From positions 1,612,001 to 1,676,000 of the forward strand of contig NZ_CP104143.1 in assembly GCF_025200715.1 (NCBI RefSeq): a DNA stretch of 64,000 nucleotides, in the 5' to 3' direction. Within the stretch, counting starts at the first letter, position 1; the number at the start of each line of letters is the position of its first letter. This DNA is from Rhizobium sullae. GTDB lineage: Bacteria; Pseudomonadota; Alphaproteobacteria; Rhizobiales; Rhizobiaceae. Under the pieces are notes generated by a model. That model was not told the DNA's origin. It searched no databases and worked only from the letters and a program-made list of their open reading frames with translations. Position numbers and translations under genes: made by a program. Below, in pieces: positions 1-9,499 of this stretch.

Positions 1-136
1 GATAGCCCATGAACTCCATGTCCCAGGTAAAGTGGTAGGTCGCCATGGCAATCAGCGCTGCGCCGCGTGCCGTATCGAGCAGGCCGATGCGCGGTGGCCG
101 GGCGGACGTACCGTTTTCGCTCGCAGAAATAGTCAT
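1..136 (-). CDS. DUF1624-type membrane protein, N-terminal fragment
   Basis: The reading frame starts with ATG at 136 and runs off the left edge of the window. The visible 45 residues contain RIGLLDTARGAAL followed by a hydrophobic stretch ending in TYHFTWD. This matches the start of DUF1624 (heparan-alpha-glucosaminide N-acetyltransferase-like) membrane proteins, in which an Arg/Asp-rich cytoplasmic lead-in precedes the first membrane helix and a conserved histidine. The start codon overlaps the stop codon of the upstream DUF599 gene (TGATG), so the two are very likely translationally coupled. The substrate is unknown and most of the protein lies outside the window. Confidence 0.7.
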   Translation of the reverse strand, partial: MTISASENGTSARPPRIGLLDTARGAALIAMATYHFTWDMEFMGY

Positions 137-903
137 CACAATCCCCCGGACAAATCACTTCCGCTATCTTGCGGCGTATCGCGGCGAATAGCAGAAAGGT
201 GGAGATCTGATGGCGGGTTGGCATCCATGATAGCCAGACGCGCCTCCGAGAAGAACTGCCGGCGCGTCAGCACGACGACGATGACCGCGGTCGTCGCCAT
301 GAAAACGTAAGCATTCACGAACCAGCCGAGATAACCGATCGACAGGAAGATCGCGCGAAGACCCTCGTTGAAATGTCCGCCGGCAATGACGTTCATGCGA
401 ATGACACGTTCAGCGGCGCGCTCGGCAGCGATGATATCGGTCTCGCTGTCGCGCACCATTGGGATCGAGCCGAAGAGTATGCTGCAGTAGTTGAAGAGCC
501 GGTAAGACCAGCCGAACTTGAAGAAGGCGTATGCGAAAAGGGCCGCCAACCCGCCGACCTTGAGTTCGAAACTCGCGGTGCCGCTGCTGAATACATAAGG
601 CAGATCGGCGAAGATGGCACTCACCTTGTCCGTCGCGCCGAGCAGTGCAAAGCAGCTGCCGATCGCAAACATGGAGGTCGATGCAAAAAAGGCCGTGCCG
701 TTCTGCAGACCGGCCATGATCTGCGTATCGATCATCTTCAGGTCGCGGCGCAGCGAATTATAGATCCATTCGCGCCGCCGCTCGGTCATGGCATGGGTCA
801 GGCTCGTGCGGCCGAAGAATGTCCTGCCGCGCAAGAGCCACGAATAACCGAGCCAGAGCATGGCGAAGAAAGCCAGCGCGATATAATCCGCAACCGTCAG
901 CAT
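136..903 (-). CDS. DUF599 family membrane protein
   Basis: A 255-residue protein if started at ATG 903 (MLTVADYIALAFFAML). An upstream in-frame start at 972 would add 23 residues that do not look like the family N-terminus. Hydrophobic segments occur near residues 5-25, 80-100, 115-140 and 195-225, separated by charged loops, so it should be an integral inner-membrane protein. The opening plus a WLGYSW motif is typical of DUF599, a family of unknown function common in rhizobia. It overlaps the DUF1624 gene downstream by one base and probably forms an operon with it. Confidence 0.75.
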   Translation of the reverse strand: MLTVADYIALAFFAMLWLGYSWLLRGRTFFGRTSLTHAMTERRREWIYNSLRRDLKMIDTQIMAGLQNGTAFFASTSMFAIGSCFALLGATDKVSAIFADLPYVFSSGTASFELKVGGLAALFAYAFFKFGWSYRLFNYCSILFGSIPMVRDSETDIIAAERAAERVIRMNVIAGGHFNEGLRAIFLSIGYLGWFVNAYVFMATTAVIVVVLTRRQFFSEARLAIMDANPPSDLHLSAIRRDTPQDSGSDLSGGL

Positions 904-1083
904 CAATGTTACAAATCCCGCATTCGACGCCGCCACTCTACAGATGCAATTGCCTGCTGCAATGACTGGCAAGACGTGCCAATTCGTTTTAGTGTCGCGC
1001 CAATTAAACGCGATGTCGGTTCGTCGCGAGCGCCGAACTAACCTTTTGGATAGTCTGACGGAAGATTTTCACAGGAAACACAC

Positions 1084-2490
1084 ATGTTCCTTTCGGTATT
1101 CGACGTTTTCAAGATCGGTGTCGGGCCGTCGAGCTCGCATACGATGGGGCCAATGTCGGCAGCCAACCGCTTCCTCGACCTAATCCTTTCGAACGAGTGG
1201 CCGCGTCCATCCTCCGGCGCCCAGGTTGCGGCGATCAAGGTCAGCCTGCACGGTTCGCTTGCCCATACCGGCATCGGCCACGGGACGGGCAGGGCGGTCA
1301 TTCTCGGCCTGATGGGCGAGAAACCCGATAGCGTCGATCCGGACAAGATGGACGGCATCATCGACCAGGTGGAGCGCTCCGGCCGCATCAACCCGCCCGG
1401 CCACCCAGCCTATTTTTTCATGCCGAAGAACGACCTGGTCTTCGACAAGAAGCAGCCGCTGCCGGGCCACGCAAACGGCATGTCCTTCTCCGCCTACGAC
1501 AAGGACGAACGTCTGCTCCTGAAACGTATCTATTATTCCGTGGGCGGCGGTTTCGTCGTCACCGATACCGAGCTCGAGCAGATGCGCGCCAGGAAGAAGG
1601 CCGTCGCGGGTGCGACCAGGGTTCCTTATCCCTTCGCCACCGCCAAGCAGATGCTGGAGATGGCGGAGCGTTCGGGTCTGAGCATTGCGCAGATGAAGCG
1701 CGCCAACGAGGAGAGCCAGCGCAGCCGCGAGGAACTTGATGCGGGACTCGACCGTATCTGGGAAGCCATGCGCTCCTGTATCGAGCGCGGCCTCAAGGTC
1801 GACGGCGTCATGCCAGGTGGATTGAACGTCCGGCGCCGTGCGCGGAAAATCCATGACAAGCTGCAGGAAGAGTGGAGGAGCAACCGCATCAATCCGTTGC
1901 TCGCCAACGACTGGCTGAGCGTCTATGCCATGGCCGTCAACGAGGAGAACGCGGCAGGCGGCCGCGTGGTGACCGCGCCCACCAATGGTGCTGCGGGCGT
2001 CATTCCGGCAACGATCCGCTACTACGAGCATTTCCACGAAGACTGGGATCAGAATGGCATTCGCGACTATCTGCTGACGGCTGCTGCCGTCGGCGGCATC
2101 ATCAAGCACAATGCATCGATTTCCGGCGCCGAAGTGGGCTGTCAGGGCGAAGTGGGTTCTGCTGCAGCGATGGCAGCTGCGGGACTTGCGGCGGTGATGG
2201 GCGGCACGCCGGCGCAGATTGAGAATGCCGCGGAAATCGCGCTGGAGCACCATCTCGGCATGACCTGCGATCCGGTTGCCGGACTCGTCCAGGTGCCGTG
2301 TATCGAGCGCAATGCGCTCGGTGCCGTCAAGGCCGTTACCGCCGCGTCGCTTGCCGTCAAGGGCGATGGCCAGCATTTCGTGCCGCTCGACGCCTGCATC
2401 GAGACGATGCGCCAGACGGGTTACGACATGAGCGAGAAATACAAGGAAACCTCAACCGGCGGGCTGGCGGTCAACGTCGTCGAATGCTGA
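1084..2490 (+). CDS. sdaA: L-serine ammonia-lyase (serine deaminase), iron-sulfur type
   Basis: A 468-residue single-chain serine dehydratase that converts L-serine to pyruvate and ammonia in the cytoplasm. The family signature GPSSSHT is at residues 14-20. Three cysteines at about 353, 395 and 406 have the spacing (42 and 11) of the [4Fe-4S] ligands in the SdaA family, inside the motifs [16 protein letters not shown] and VPCIERN. Length and both domains (N-terminal beta domain, C-terminal alpha domain) are complete. Start ATG 1084 follows an ACAGGAAACA ribosome-binding stretch. It is divergent from the DUF599 gene and the next gene follows on the same strand. Confidence 0.95.
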   Translation: MFLSVFDVFKIGVGPSSSHTMGPMSAANRFLDLILSNEWPRPSSGAQVAAIKVSLHGSLAHTGIGHGTGRAVILGLMGEKPDSVDPDKMDGIIDQVERSGRINPPGHPAYFFMPKNDLVFDKKQPLPGHANGMSFSAYDKDERLLLKRIYYSVGGGFVVTDTELEQMRARKKAVAGATRVPYPFATAKQMLEMAERSGLSIAQMKRANEESQRSREELDAGLDRIWEAMRSCIERGLKVDGVMPGGLNVRRRARKIHDKLQEEWRSNRINPLLANDWLSVYAMAVNEENAAGGRVVTAPTNGAAGVIPATIRYYEHFHEDWDQNGIRDYLLTAAAVGGIIKHNASISGAEVGCQGEVGSAAAMAAAGLAAVMGGTPAQIENAAEIALEHHLGMTCDPVAGLVQVPCIERNALGAVKAVTAASLAVKGDGQHFVPLDACIETMRQTGYDMSEKYKETSTGGLAVNVVEC

Positions 2491-2553
2491 GCCTGTGGAC
2501 TTGCGACCGGTAGTCGCTTGACGCTGCCCGTCAAAAGGATTTCAACGGGCGGC

Positions 2554-2991
2554 ATGGCATTGCATCTGATCAAATTATGCGTCGGCGCCGACTCGATCGA
2601 GGATCTGCGCGAATGGGTGGCGGAGCGTGTGCTGCGGGCGATTGCGGCCGACCTCGAGCCGCATTCCGTTCACACGACGCGCATGGTTCCGAAACGCGTG
2701 GATGAACTGCTTGACGGCGGCTCTCTTTATTGGGTGATCAAGGGCCAGGTGCAGGCGCGCCAGAAGCTCTTGGACATCCAGACGTTCAAGGACGGCGAAG
2801 GAATCGGCCGGTGCCACCTGATTCTCGGCCCGGAAGTGATCGAAACCGCCGCACAACCAAAACGCCCCTTCCAGGGCTGGCGCTACTATCCGGAAGAAGA
2901 CGTGCCGCGGGATATTGCGACACTTGGAGATGGCGTTGCAGAAATGCCCGCGGATTTGCGCCGCGAGCTGTCGGAGCTCGGATTGCTGTAA
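2554..2991 (+). CDS. DUF1489 family protein
   Basis: A small soluble protein of 145 residues if started at ATG 2554 (MALHLIKLCVG), the usual N-terminus of DUF1489. A TTG at 2518 would add 12 residues and is less likely; GGGCGG just before 2554 can serve as the ribosome-binding site. Recognisable family stretches are TRMVPKR, LYWVIKG, and an HLILGPE region. The function of the family is not known; it is widespread in Rhizobiales. It lies 63 bases after sdaA and may share its transcript, and it converges on the next gene. Confidence 0.8.
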   Translation: MALHLIKLCVGADSIEDLREWVAERVLRAIAADLEPHSVHTTRMVPKRVDELLDGGSLYWVIKGQVQARQKLLDIQTFKDGEGIGRCHLILGPEVIETAAQPKRPFQGWRYYPEEDVPRDIATLGDGVAEMPADLRRELSELGLL

Positions 2992-2993
2992 CT

Positions 2994-3266
2994 TCAGCGC
3001 AGCCGCAGCATGACCGGCGATTTACCGTCCGGGCAGGTGACATGCAGATGGATGCTGGCTTCCGGCTGCGAGTAGCGCCAGGCGCGCGCGCCGTGGCAGA
3101 GCAGCAGGTTGATGAGATCCTTCGTCTTTGCGGACTTTGCTCTCGGCCGGTGCAGGCCGATCTCCGCAAGTCTGAGCGCAGCCTCGTGCAGCGGATGAAG
3201 GCCGAACCGCGCCGGCTTGCCTGAACTGCGGGGCGGAAAACCCGTTACATTTCCATTGGTGGCCAT
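2994..3266 (-). CDS. Hypothetical protein, about 90 aa
   Basis: A small basic protein that I do not recognise. The start at ATG 3266 is chosen because GGGGACG lies just upstream; an earlier ATG at 3284 would add six residues. The middle contains an Ala/Leu-rich helix (LHEAALRLAEIGL) followed by a Lys-rich turn, and the tail looks beta-rich (SIHLHVTCPDG). There are no membrane segments. It converges with the DUF1489 gene with only two bases between stop codons. Confidence 0.5.
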   Translation of the reverse strand: MATNGNVTGFPPRSSGKPARFGLHPLHEAALRLAEIGLHRPRAKSAKTKDLINLLLCHGARAWRYSQPEASIHLHVTCPDGKSPVMLRLR

Positions 3267-3376
3267 AATCGTCCCCGTACGCATTACAAATCGAGGTTAT
3301 GAACTGTGGCCGGCGCCGCTAACACCGATTCCGACCGTGAACGGCGCCGTCAGGAGCACTGGCGGCGCCGTATCTC

Positions 3377-4936
3377 TCATTGGGCAGCTGCCCAGCATTT
3401 GACGCCTGCGCGCTTGAGCGCCTTGCAGGCATTGACGGCGTCGCGCTGGTCGTCGAAGCCACCAAAGCGGGCGCGATAGACCTGATCGCCGCCGTTTGCG
3501 TAGGCGACCGCGAAGGGTTTCGCAGAACGCAGCGCCTTGCCGCCCTTGCTCTTGGCATTCTCCAGCAGGTCCATCGCCATTTCGCGGCTGGACGATACGC
3601 CGATCTGGACGACCCACCCGCTGGGACCCTGCTCGGTAACCGGAGCCGGCTTTGCGGCAGAGGCCGCAGGGCCAACCGAAGCTGTCGTGAGAGCATCGAC
3701 CGGATTGCCGGCGGGCTCGTCCGGCGGCATGTAGGCCGGGGCGGAAGTGGGGACAGCGACGGAGGCTTGCTTGAAGCTCTTGGTCTTCACCTTGGTCGGA
3801 GCAGGGATCTCCGTCTTCTGTCCGGCAAGAAGCGGGTTTTCGGATTTCGCGGCGGGCGCGTCGGTATAGGCGACGGCAGCGGACGCCACCTCATAGCGCG
3901 CGTCCGGCGTCGGGCCCTTGCGCGGCAGGTCGACATCGGCGGCCGCAACAGGAATTTCAGCTACAGAAGCGGCAGGCGAGGGAATTGGCGTCGGCGCCGT
4001 CTGCGCAATCAGATTGGAGCCGCCGCGCGTGGAAGCCTTCGGAAGATAGGTCGCAATCAGTTTGCGCATCTGTCCATCGCGGGCAGGCGTGGAGGCGCCG
4101 CCCATGACGACGCCGACGATCAACTTGCCGTCGGCCTGCACGGAGCTAACGAGGTTGAATCCGGCAGCCCGGGTATAGCCGGTCTTGATGCCATCGACGC
4201 CGCGCACGGAACCGACAAGCCGATTGTGGCTGCGGATGACGCGTTTGCCAAACTTGAAGCTGCGCGTGGAGAAATAGCTGTAATACTGCGGAAAATGCTG
4301 GCGAAGGGCGATTCCGAGACGGGCCTGATCGCGCGCCGTGGTCATCTGCGCAGTGTTCGGCAGGCCGTTGGCATTGCGATAGGTGGTGCGGGTCATGCCG
4401 AGCGCATGCGCCTTTGCCGTCATCATCTGGGCGAACCGGCTTTCGCTGCCGGCAAGCAATTCGCCAAGCGCGGTTGCCGCGTCATTGGCGGAGAGCGTCA
4501 CAAGACCGAGGATGCCCTGTTCGACGCTGATGGAGCCGCCGGCCTTGACGCCGAGCTTGGTCGGAGCCTGCGCTGAAGCGTAAGCCGAGAACGGGACGCG
4601 CGTGTCGAGACGGAGGCGGCCCTGCTCGAGCGCCTCGAAGACCATGTAGAGCGTCATCATTTTTGTCAGTGACGCCGGATACTGCAGGCGGTCGGCATTC
4701 TCGCTGTAGAGAACATTGCCGGACTTCGCATCGACGACGATGCCCGCATATTTCGAATTTGCGGCTTCTGCTTCGGCCGTAACCGACCCGACGAGGAGAG
4801 CCGTTGTTGCGATCGCGATCGCCGCGAGCATCTTCACCAGGAAACTGCCGGATCGCGGCGATGATACGAAGGATATTGACCTTGACACTATTTCACTCTT
4901 CGCTTGCATTTTCAGATGTTTGTATCGGCCGCACAT
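3377..4936 (-). CDS. D-alanyl-D-alanine carboxypeptidase (S11) with C-terminal SPOR domain
   Basis: A periplasmic penicillin-binding protein that trims the terminal D-Ala from peptidoglycan stem peptides. A hydrophobic signal segment (about residues 35-57) precedes the S11 domain. The catalytic motifs are complete: SLTK at 89-92, SAN at 149-151, KTG at 251-253. A Pro/Ala-rich linker of about 150 residues leads to a SPOR domain (about 435-515), which binds denuded glycan and targets proteins to the septum. The first ATG (4936) abuts a GAGGAG and the second (4909) lacks a clear ribosome-binding site, so the true start is uncertain. Compare the degenerate paralogue at 60934. Confidence 0.9.
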   Translation of the reverse strand: MCGRYKHLKMQAKSEIVSRSISFVSSPRSGSFLVKMLAAIAIATTALLVGSVTAEAEAANSKYAGIVVDAKSGNVLYSENADRLQYPASLTKMMTLYMVFEALEQGRLRLDTRVPFSAYASAQAPTKLGVKAGGSISVEQGILGLVTLSANDAATALGELLAGSESRFAQMMTAKAHALGMTRTTYRNANGLPNTAQMTTARDQARLGIALRQHFPQYYSYFSTRSFKFGKRVIRSHNRLVGSVRGVDGIKTGYTRAAGFNLVSSVQADGKLIVGVVMGGASTPARDGQMRKLIATYLPKASTRGGSNLIAQTAPTPIPSPAASVAEIPVAAADVDLPRKGPTPDARYEVASAAVAYTDAPAAKSENPLLAGQKTEIPAPTKVKTKSFKQASVAVPTSAPAYMPPDEPAGNPVDALTTASVGPAASAAKPAPVTEQGPSGWVVQIGVSSSREMAMDLLENAKSKGGKALRSAKPFAVAYANGGDQVYRARFGGFDDQRDAVNACKALKRAGVKCWAAAQ

Positions 4937-5031
4937 CTCCTCGTCGTCGCGGCCATCGTCTTTTGAAATTAACCGGGCGGGGTTACCAATCCGTTTATGA
5001 TTAATCGTTTGTTTCGCCGTCCTGACGCATT

Positions 5032-5784
5032 TTAGCGGGGTGTTGTGGAATGGGTCACAAGACGGGCCTCCACAAAGGTGCGAATAGCGGCATCAATATG
5101 GTCCCAGTCCTGCAAATGACGGCTTGAGAAGCGGTAAAGGACGCTGAGGCCTTTCCCGGCCTTGATGTCGCGCTGGCAATCCCCGCTCGTGGCATTGGCC
5201 GCGGAAGACGACAGGATGCAGCGCACGGCATAGGCGGCCTGGTTCATTCGCGGTGCCGTCAGCAGAACTTCGCCGCCATAACCTGCCTCGGCTTTCAGAT
5301 TGTGAAGGGTCAAGCCGTTACCATAGAGAACGGCGGCGTCTTCCATCAGGTGCGAATAAATGGGCTCGAGGCGGCCGGACATGTCCTGCGACATCGTGCT
5401 CTGGGTGATTTGAAGGAAGATGAGATTGGCGGACTGCGAGACGTCGTCGAAGCGTCCGCGGTGTTGCTTCGTATAGCCCTGCAGTTCCGGCCAAGTGAGA
5501 TAGACATCGGCACGCTCGGCAACTCCGTTGCGTCTCTGGCTCGGGAAGCGGATGACGTTCTCGGGCAGATTGAGCGTGTCGCGCCCGATGGTGATCATGA
5601 CGGCGGCCGTATCGTCGGTATTGCCAGCGAGCGTAATGTGCCGGCCGATCCAGCGGCCGCCGATGCTGATGCCCAGCGTCAGCATTGCAAGCACTGCAAC
5701 GACTGCGGTCAGCCAGAGGGTGAAGTCATTCGAGAAGCGAGGCGACTCGTCGGATGCGGCGGCGCTGCGGGCGAGGTTGCTCAT
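5032..5784 (-). CDS. Membrane-anchored hypothetical protein
   Basis: A 250-residue protein with a short cytoplasmic N-terminus, one strong membrane helix (about residues 22-48, LWLTAVVAVLAMLTLGI) and a predicted periplasmic domain of about 200 residues. Two cysteines in the distal part (RCILS and GDCQRD) could form a disulfide. I do not recognise a named domain; similar single-pass proteins are common hypothetical genes in rhizobia. It is transcribed in the same direction as its neighbours, but the gap on each side is large enough for its own promoter. Confidence 0.6.
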   Translation of the reverse strand: MSNLARSAAASDESPRFSNDFTLWLTAVVAVLAMLTLGISIGGRWIGRHITLAGNTDDTAAVMITIGRDTLNLPENVIRFPSQRRNGVAERADVYLTWPELQGYTKQHRGRFDDVSQSANLIFLQITQSTMSQDMSGRLEPIYSHLMEDAAVLYGNGLTLHNLKAEAGYGGEVLLTAPRMNQAAYAVRCILSSSAANATSGDCQRDIKAGKGLSVLYRFSSRHLQDWDHIDAAIRTFVEARLVTHSTTPR

Positions 5785-5907
5785 GGCGGTTCTTCGGTGT
5801 CTGACCGCCGCAAACGAAACTGGAGCCGCCGGTGCCTGGATGAATCTTACCGCATCATCGGGTGGATGCAGTTAAAGAAAGATTAACCCTGATTGCCGGG
5901 CGTCCCT

Positions 5908-5947
5908 CAAAAAGGATGAGCCGCTCCCGGGACAGCAGGAGCGGCTC
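5908..5947 (-). terminator. Rho-independent terminator after the transglutaminase-like gene
   Basis: A perfect 10-bp inverted repeat, GAGCCGCTCC (5918-5927) and GGAGCGGCTC (5938-5947), with a 10-base loop. Read on the minus strand it is followed by ATCCTTTTT, so it should end the transcript of the gene at 6031-6630. Confidence 0.8.
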
Positions 5948-6030
5948 CAGGGCGCCGGTCGGGACGGGGATGCGGGGTGACTGACCGGGCCGAGTGGGAC
6001 CCGCCGGTATTTCCGGCCGGGCGATTTGCC

Positions 6031-6630
6031 TTAGCGTACGCTACCAACCGCGACGGCACGGCCGTCCTGCAGCTTCGTCCAACGTGCGGGATCATCTGCG
6101 GACTGGCGCTTTAGAAAAGTGTATTCGGTGTCCGCCCAGAGCATCACCTTGTTGCGCATGTTGTCGAGAATGAAGTCGCCGTGGTCGGTGCGGACCGTCA
6201 GAACGGCATGGCCCTCGCCGTTCGGCTGCATGACGACCGTTATCAGCGCATCGGATGGAGAGATGCCGGCATCGATCAGCATCTTGCGCTTCAGTAGCAC
6301 GAAATCCTCGCAATCACCGACAGTGCGCGGGTAGGCCCAGCGTTCTTCCACGCCGAAGATTTCCTTGTCGGTCATCGGCTGGATCTGCGCGTTGACCTCG
6401 TAGTTGATCTTAAGAATGGTCTTCCAACGCTCCTGGGTCAGGATCGCGGGGCCGGCGTCGCCACCGTCATAAGCGCATTCGCTCGCGTTTACCTTGCAGA
6501 ATTCGTAGTGGCCGATCGGCGGGCTTGCGTTGCCTGCAAGGGTCATATTGGCAGGCGCCGCTTGTCCCGAGCCCGTCATTGCCATCATCAGGATACCGGC
6601 CAGAAACGTGCCTTTGAGTGCATTGAACAT
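6031..6630 (-). CDS. Bacterial transglutaminase-like cysteine peptidase (BTLCP)
   Basis: A 199-residue exported protein with a signal peptide (about residues 1-24, cleavage after GSGQA). The catalytic triad of the BTLCP family (Peptidase C93) is visible: Cys107 in GDCEDF, His141 in GEGHAVL and Asp156 in FILDN. Relatives in other bacteria (LapG type) cleave surface adhesins under c-di-GMP control. In rhizobia many stand alone, and no LapA-type adhesin or LapD receptor gene is nearby here, so the substrate is unknown. An intrinsic terminator follows the gene. Confidence 0.85.
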   Translation of the reverse strand: MFNALKGTFLAGILMMAMTGSGQAAPANMTLAGNASPPIGHYEFCKVNASECAYDGGDAGPAILTQERWKTILKINYEVNAQIQPMTDKEIFGVEERWAYPRTVGDCEDFVLLKRKMLIDAGISPSDALITVVMQPNGEGHAVLTVRTDHGDFILDNMRNKVMLWADTEYTFLKRQSADDPARWTKLQDGRAVAVGSVR

Positions 6631-6978
6631 TGTCTTTGTCGTCCCCGTTTTGTGAGGATGACAATGACAGGGACGTTTTTATCCTGCGCAAAATTTCGCA
6701 GTAAAATTAATAGCTTAGTTTATTCAAAAGCACGTAAAACCTAATTAAAAACAAAATCAAATACGCATAAAACTCGATGCAGTTTCGAATAAAATTTTAC
6801 ATATCGGCACAAGGTTTACTGATGCTGCAAGCGCTGCGTTTCCGTGATAAAGTTAACGGCAGAGACCGATCGCCGTAAATTCTGTCTCCAGCCGCCAGGC
6901 ACCCGCGCGCGGCGCGACACACCGAGCGGCACACCAGGACAGCGAGCGAGGCTTATTTTTCGCAGCGGCGCCCAAGAA
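6631..6978. other. Gene-free interval with A+T-rich leader
   Basis: About 350 bases between the start of the transglutaminase-like gene and the stop of the proline iminopeptidase gene. The part from about 6660 to 6830 is markedly A+T-rich and probably carries the promoter of the gene at 6630. No convincing ORF, repeat or terminator is seen. Confidence 0.5.
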
Positions 6979-7947
6979 TTATTTTCGGAAAATTTCGCGA
7001 AATTCGTCGGTTGCGCCAACGATGGCGGAGGAGATTGTCGCGTTTGACATCGAGTGGGCGGCGTTCTCAATCACGACAAGGCGGCTGCCGGGCCATGCTT
7101 CGGCGAGTTCCCAAGCAGTTGTCAGCGGGGCTTCCAGGTCGAGGCGGCCCTGGATCAGGATGCCGGGTATCCCGGCCAGCCGCCCAGCGTTGCGGAGCAG
7201 GAAACCATCTTCAAGCCATGCGCCGTTATAGAAGTAGTGCGTGACGATCCGCGCACGGGCGAGCAGATAGTCGGGATCGTGCCAGCGGCGGGGAAATCCA
7301 TCCGGATCGGCCAGAAGGATCGATGCAGCCTCCCAGCCGTGCCAATCGCGTGCCGCCTTCATGCGGGCTTCCTGATCAGACGCATTCAGCAATTGGTGAA
7401 AGGCCGAAAGCGTATCGAGATGGCGGAGGTTTGGCGGTATGGCTTCGCGCAGCCACCGCCATTCCTCGGGAAAGAAGCGTGCCATGCCATGGCAGAGCCA
7501 GTCGATTTCGGTGCGGCGGGTGGTCGTTACTCCAGCGATCGCCATGGCTCGTACGCGATCGGGATGGCTCTCAGCATAGGCGAGGGCCAGCGTCGAGCCC
7601 CAGGAGTTCGCGAATATCACCCAGCCGTCGACATCGAGGTAAAGCCGAAGCCGCTCTATGTCGTCGACCAAATGCCACGTGGTGTTTGCCGCAAGGTCCG
7701 TGCCGAACTCGGCGGCACTCGGCAGGCTGCGGCCGCAATTGCGTTGGTCGAAGAGCACGATGCGATAGGCTGAAGGATCGAAGTAGCGTCGTGCGGTCGT
7801 CGAGCAGCCCGAGCCGGGACCGCCATGGAGAACCAGTGCAGGCTGGCCGGCAGGATTGCCGCAGCATTCCCAGTAGATCCGGTTGCCAGCTCCGGCCTCC
7901 AGGAATCCTGTGTCATAGGGCTCGAGTTCGGGATAACGCGATGACAT
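6979..7947 (-). CDS. pip: Proline iminopeptidase
   Basis: A 322-residue alpha/beta hydrolase (peptidase family S33) that removes N-terminal proline from peptides in the cytoplasm. HGGPG (41-45) forms the oxyanion-hole region, DQRNCGRS (67-74) is the family signature, and the nucleophile is Ser115 in ANSWGSTLAL. The usual residue before NSWG is Gly, here Ala. The C-terminal Asp (GRLDLEAP) and His (NAAHSM) complete the triad. The length matches the family. It is a single gene with gaps on both sides. Confidence 0.9.
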   Translation of the reverse strand: MSSRYPELEPYDTGFLEAGAGNRIYWECCGNPAGQPALVLHGGPGSGCSTTARRYFDPSAYRIVLFDQRNCGRSLPSAAEFGTDLAANTTWHLVDDIERLRLYLDVDGWVIFANSWGSTLALAYAESHPDRVRAMAIAGVTTTRRTEIDWLCHGMARFFPEEWRWLREAIPPNLRHLDTLSAFHQLLNASDQEARMKAARDWHGWEAASILLADPDGFPRRWHDPDYLLARARIVTHYFYNGAWLEDGFLLRNAGRLAGIPGILIQGRLDLEAPLTTAWELAEAWPGSRLVVIENAAHSMSNATISSAIVGATDEFREIFRK

Positions 7948-8014
7948 GCAAAGACCGCCTGTTTCGGGCTGCCTTCATCAGTCATAGCCGTAACACTGAA
8001 ATGACAAAGGCCGC

Positions 8015-8629
8015 TTAGAGGAATTCTCGCAGCGTCTCACGGGACTGCAGCGAGAGGAACTCTAGCGCAACGCCCTCGCTGAAATGTCGAACGACGCGGC
8101 CGCGCATGTTGCCGAGGCGAACCGGCGTGCCGATCGCGGGGCGCACCTCCATGTCGACCGCAGCACCCGACAACGACAGGTCCATGATGCGGCAGGTGTA
8201 GCGCGTGCCGTCCTCAAGCGTCAGCTCGGTCTTCGTTTCACGCGGGGTCAGACGATCATGACGCCGGTCTTCCGGCAGGCCGAGCTCATGCTTGTTGGCA
8301 AGCCAGGTGAGTTGCGCGGCGAGCTTCTCCCGCTTACGCTCGGTGGCGTTGATCGACATCGTGAAGCCGCGCGCATCCACGGTCAGAACGTGACCTTCGA
8401 CGCGCCCGAGATGATCGATATACGCGACGACGCGCTCATTGGCACGCGGGCGGCCGGCACAGGTGACATACATGTCGCCCGGCGACATATCGATCACCGT
8501 ACATTCGTATTCCTCGTAATTCGCAAGCATGAGGCGGCCCTGCATATTGATGGGCACACGCTGGAAGACACCCTGCTCAGGGCGCGGCACTGTTGTCCGT
8601 GGCGTCTGGGCTTGCTGGAATGAGTGCAT
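8015..8629 (-). CDS. Tandem PilZ-domain protein
   Basis: A 204-residue cytoplasmic protein with two PilZ-like halves. The second (about 118-204) has the full c-di-GMP signature: RRHDR at 122-126 and DLSLSG at 150-155. The first (about 20-95) keeps the fold pattern but has a weak arginine motif (FQRVPINMQGR) and DMSPGD instead of D/NxSxxG, so it may not bind the nucleotide. It probably acts as a c-di-GMP effector. No target gene is adjacent and it has its own upstream region. Confidence 0.85.
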   Translation of the reverse strand: MHSFQQAQTPRTTVPRPEQGVFQRVPINMQGRLMLANYEEYECTVIDMSPGDMYVTCAGRPRANERVVAYIDHLGRVEGHVLTVDARGFTMSINATERKREKLAAQLTWLANKHELGLPEDRRHDRLTPRETKTELTLEDGTRYTCRIMDLSLSGAAVDMEVRPAIGTPVRLGNMRGRVVRHFSEGVALEFLSLQSRETLREFL

Positions 8630-8752
8630 GAAAGCGCTTCTTCATAAAATGTTATACCGCAATCATTACCCGCAATCCCTTAACAGAAGGTTGTCCTGAA
8701 GGGGTCAAATACAGCCTGAAGCATAGGATAAGGCTGTGCCGGAATGAGACGG

Positions 8753-9403
8753 TCAGCGCGGCGCGCCGGAAAACAATGAAGACATCATGCGGCCGAGGAC
8801 AACACCGAAGCCATCCCGACGTTCGGCGGCGGCTGTGAATGGCCAGCTGCTCCCACCGCCGTTCTGCCCGGGTTTGTCGCGGAGCAGGCGGCTGCGGTCG
8901 AGTGCCAGGAAATCGAGCGGCACGATTTCCAGCCAGCTTGCCGCGACGGATGGCGCAATGGCGCCGAAAAGCCGCGCGCGGCAGCCGTTCTCGCAGCGCA
9001 GCGGCATGACGATGATCTCGAAGGTTGCCTGATGGCCTGCCGTGCTGTAGCCGGTGGCATTGAGCAGCGTCGGGATGACGTGATGCATCGCGCCCAGAAG
9101 CGTTGCCTCGATGTCATAGGCATGGCCGTCGCCGAAGAGTTCGGCAAAGCTCTCGTCGCGCAAATCGCGGCCGAAGAGATCGCAGATGCGCGTGCCGGCA
9201 AGCCGGAAGGTTACGGCGCCCAGATCGTCGTTCTTTTCGAGAATGAAAAGGCTCGGCAAAAGGTGGCCAAGGGCCGACGGTTCGATCTGCGATTTCAGCG
9301 GCGCGTCGCAGGCACCGCGCAGGCGGTTCCAGTAATCGTAAATATCGATGATCGTCTGATGACGCACGGCGCACCAACCTGTTTCATTTCGGTTCAAATT
9401 CAA
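8753..9403 (-). CDS. PAS domain protein (PF07310 type)
   Basis: A 216-residue protein of the PAS_5 family, frequent in Rhizobiales. The signatures are YDYWNRLRGACDAPLKSQI near the start, then LLPSLFILE and FRLAGTRICDLFGRDLR, in the order expected for PF07310. No output domain is present after the PAS region; the tail (SSWPFTAAAERRDGFG) looks flexible. A sensory role is plausible but the ligand and partner are unknown. Confidence 0.8.
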   Translation of the reverse strand: MNLNRNETGWCAVRHQTIIDIYDYWNRLRGACDAPLKSQIEPSALGHLLPSLFILEKNDDLGAVTFRLAGTRICDLFGRDLRDESFAELFGDGHAYDIEATLLGAMHHVIPTLLNATGYSTAGHQATFEIIVMPLRCENGCRARLFGAIAPSVAASWLEIVPLDFLALDRSRLLRDKPGQNGGGSSWPFTAAAERRDGFGVVLGRMMSSLFSGAPR

Positions 9404-9499
9404 GCCCGAACGGCTCTTCTGATCCTTACCATGCGGATTTCATGCCAACCGCAGGCAGTTAAGGTTAAGGAACGGTTTCAATTGCCGCCGATCACATGC

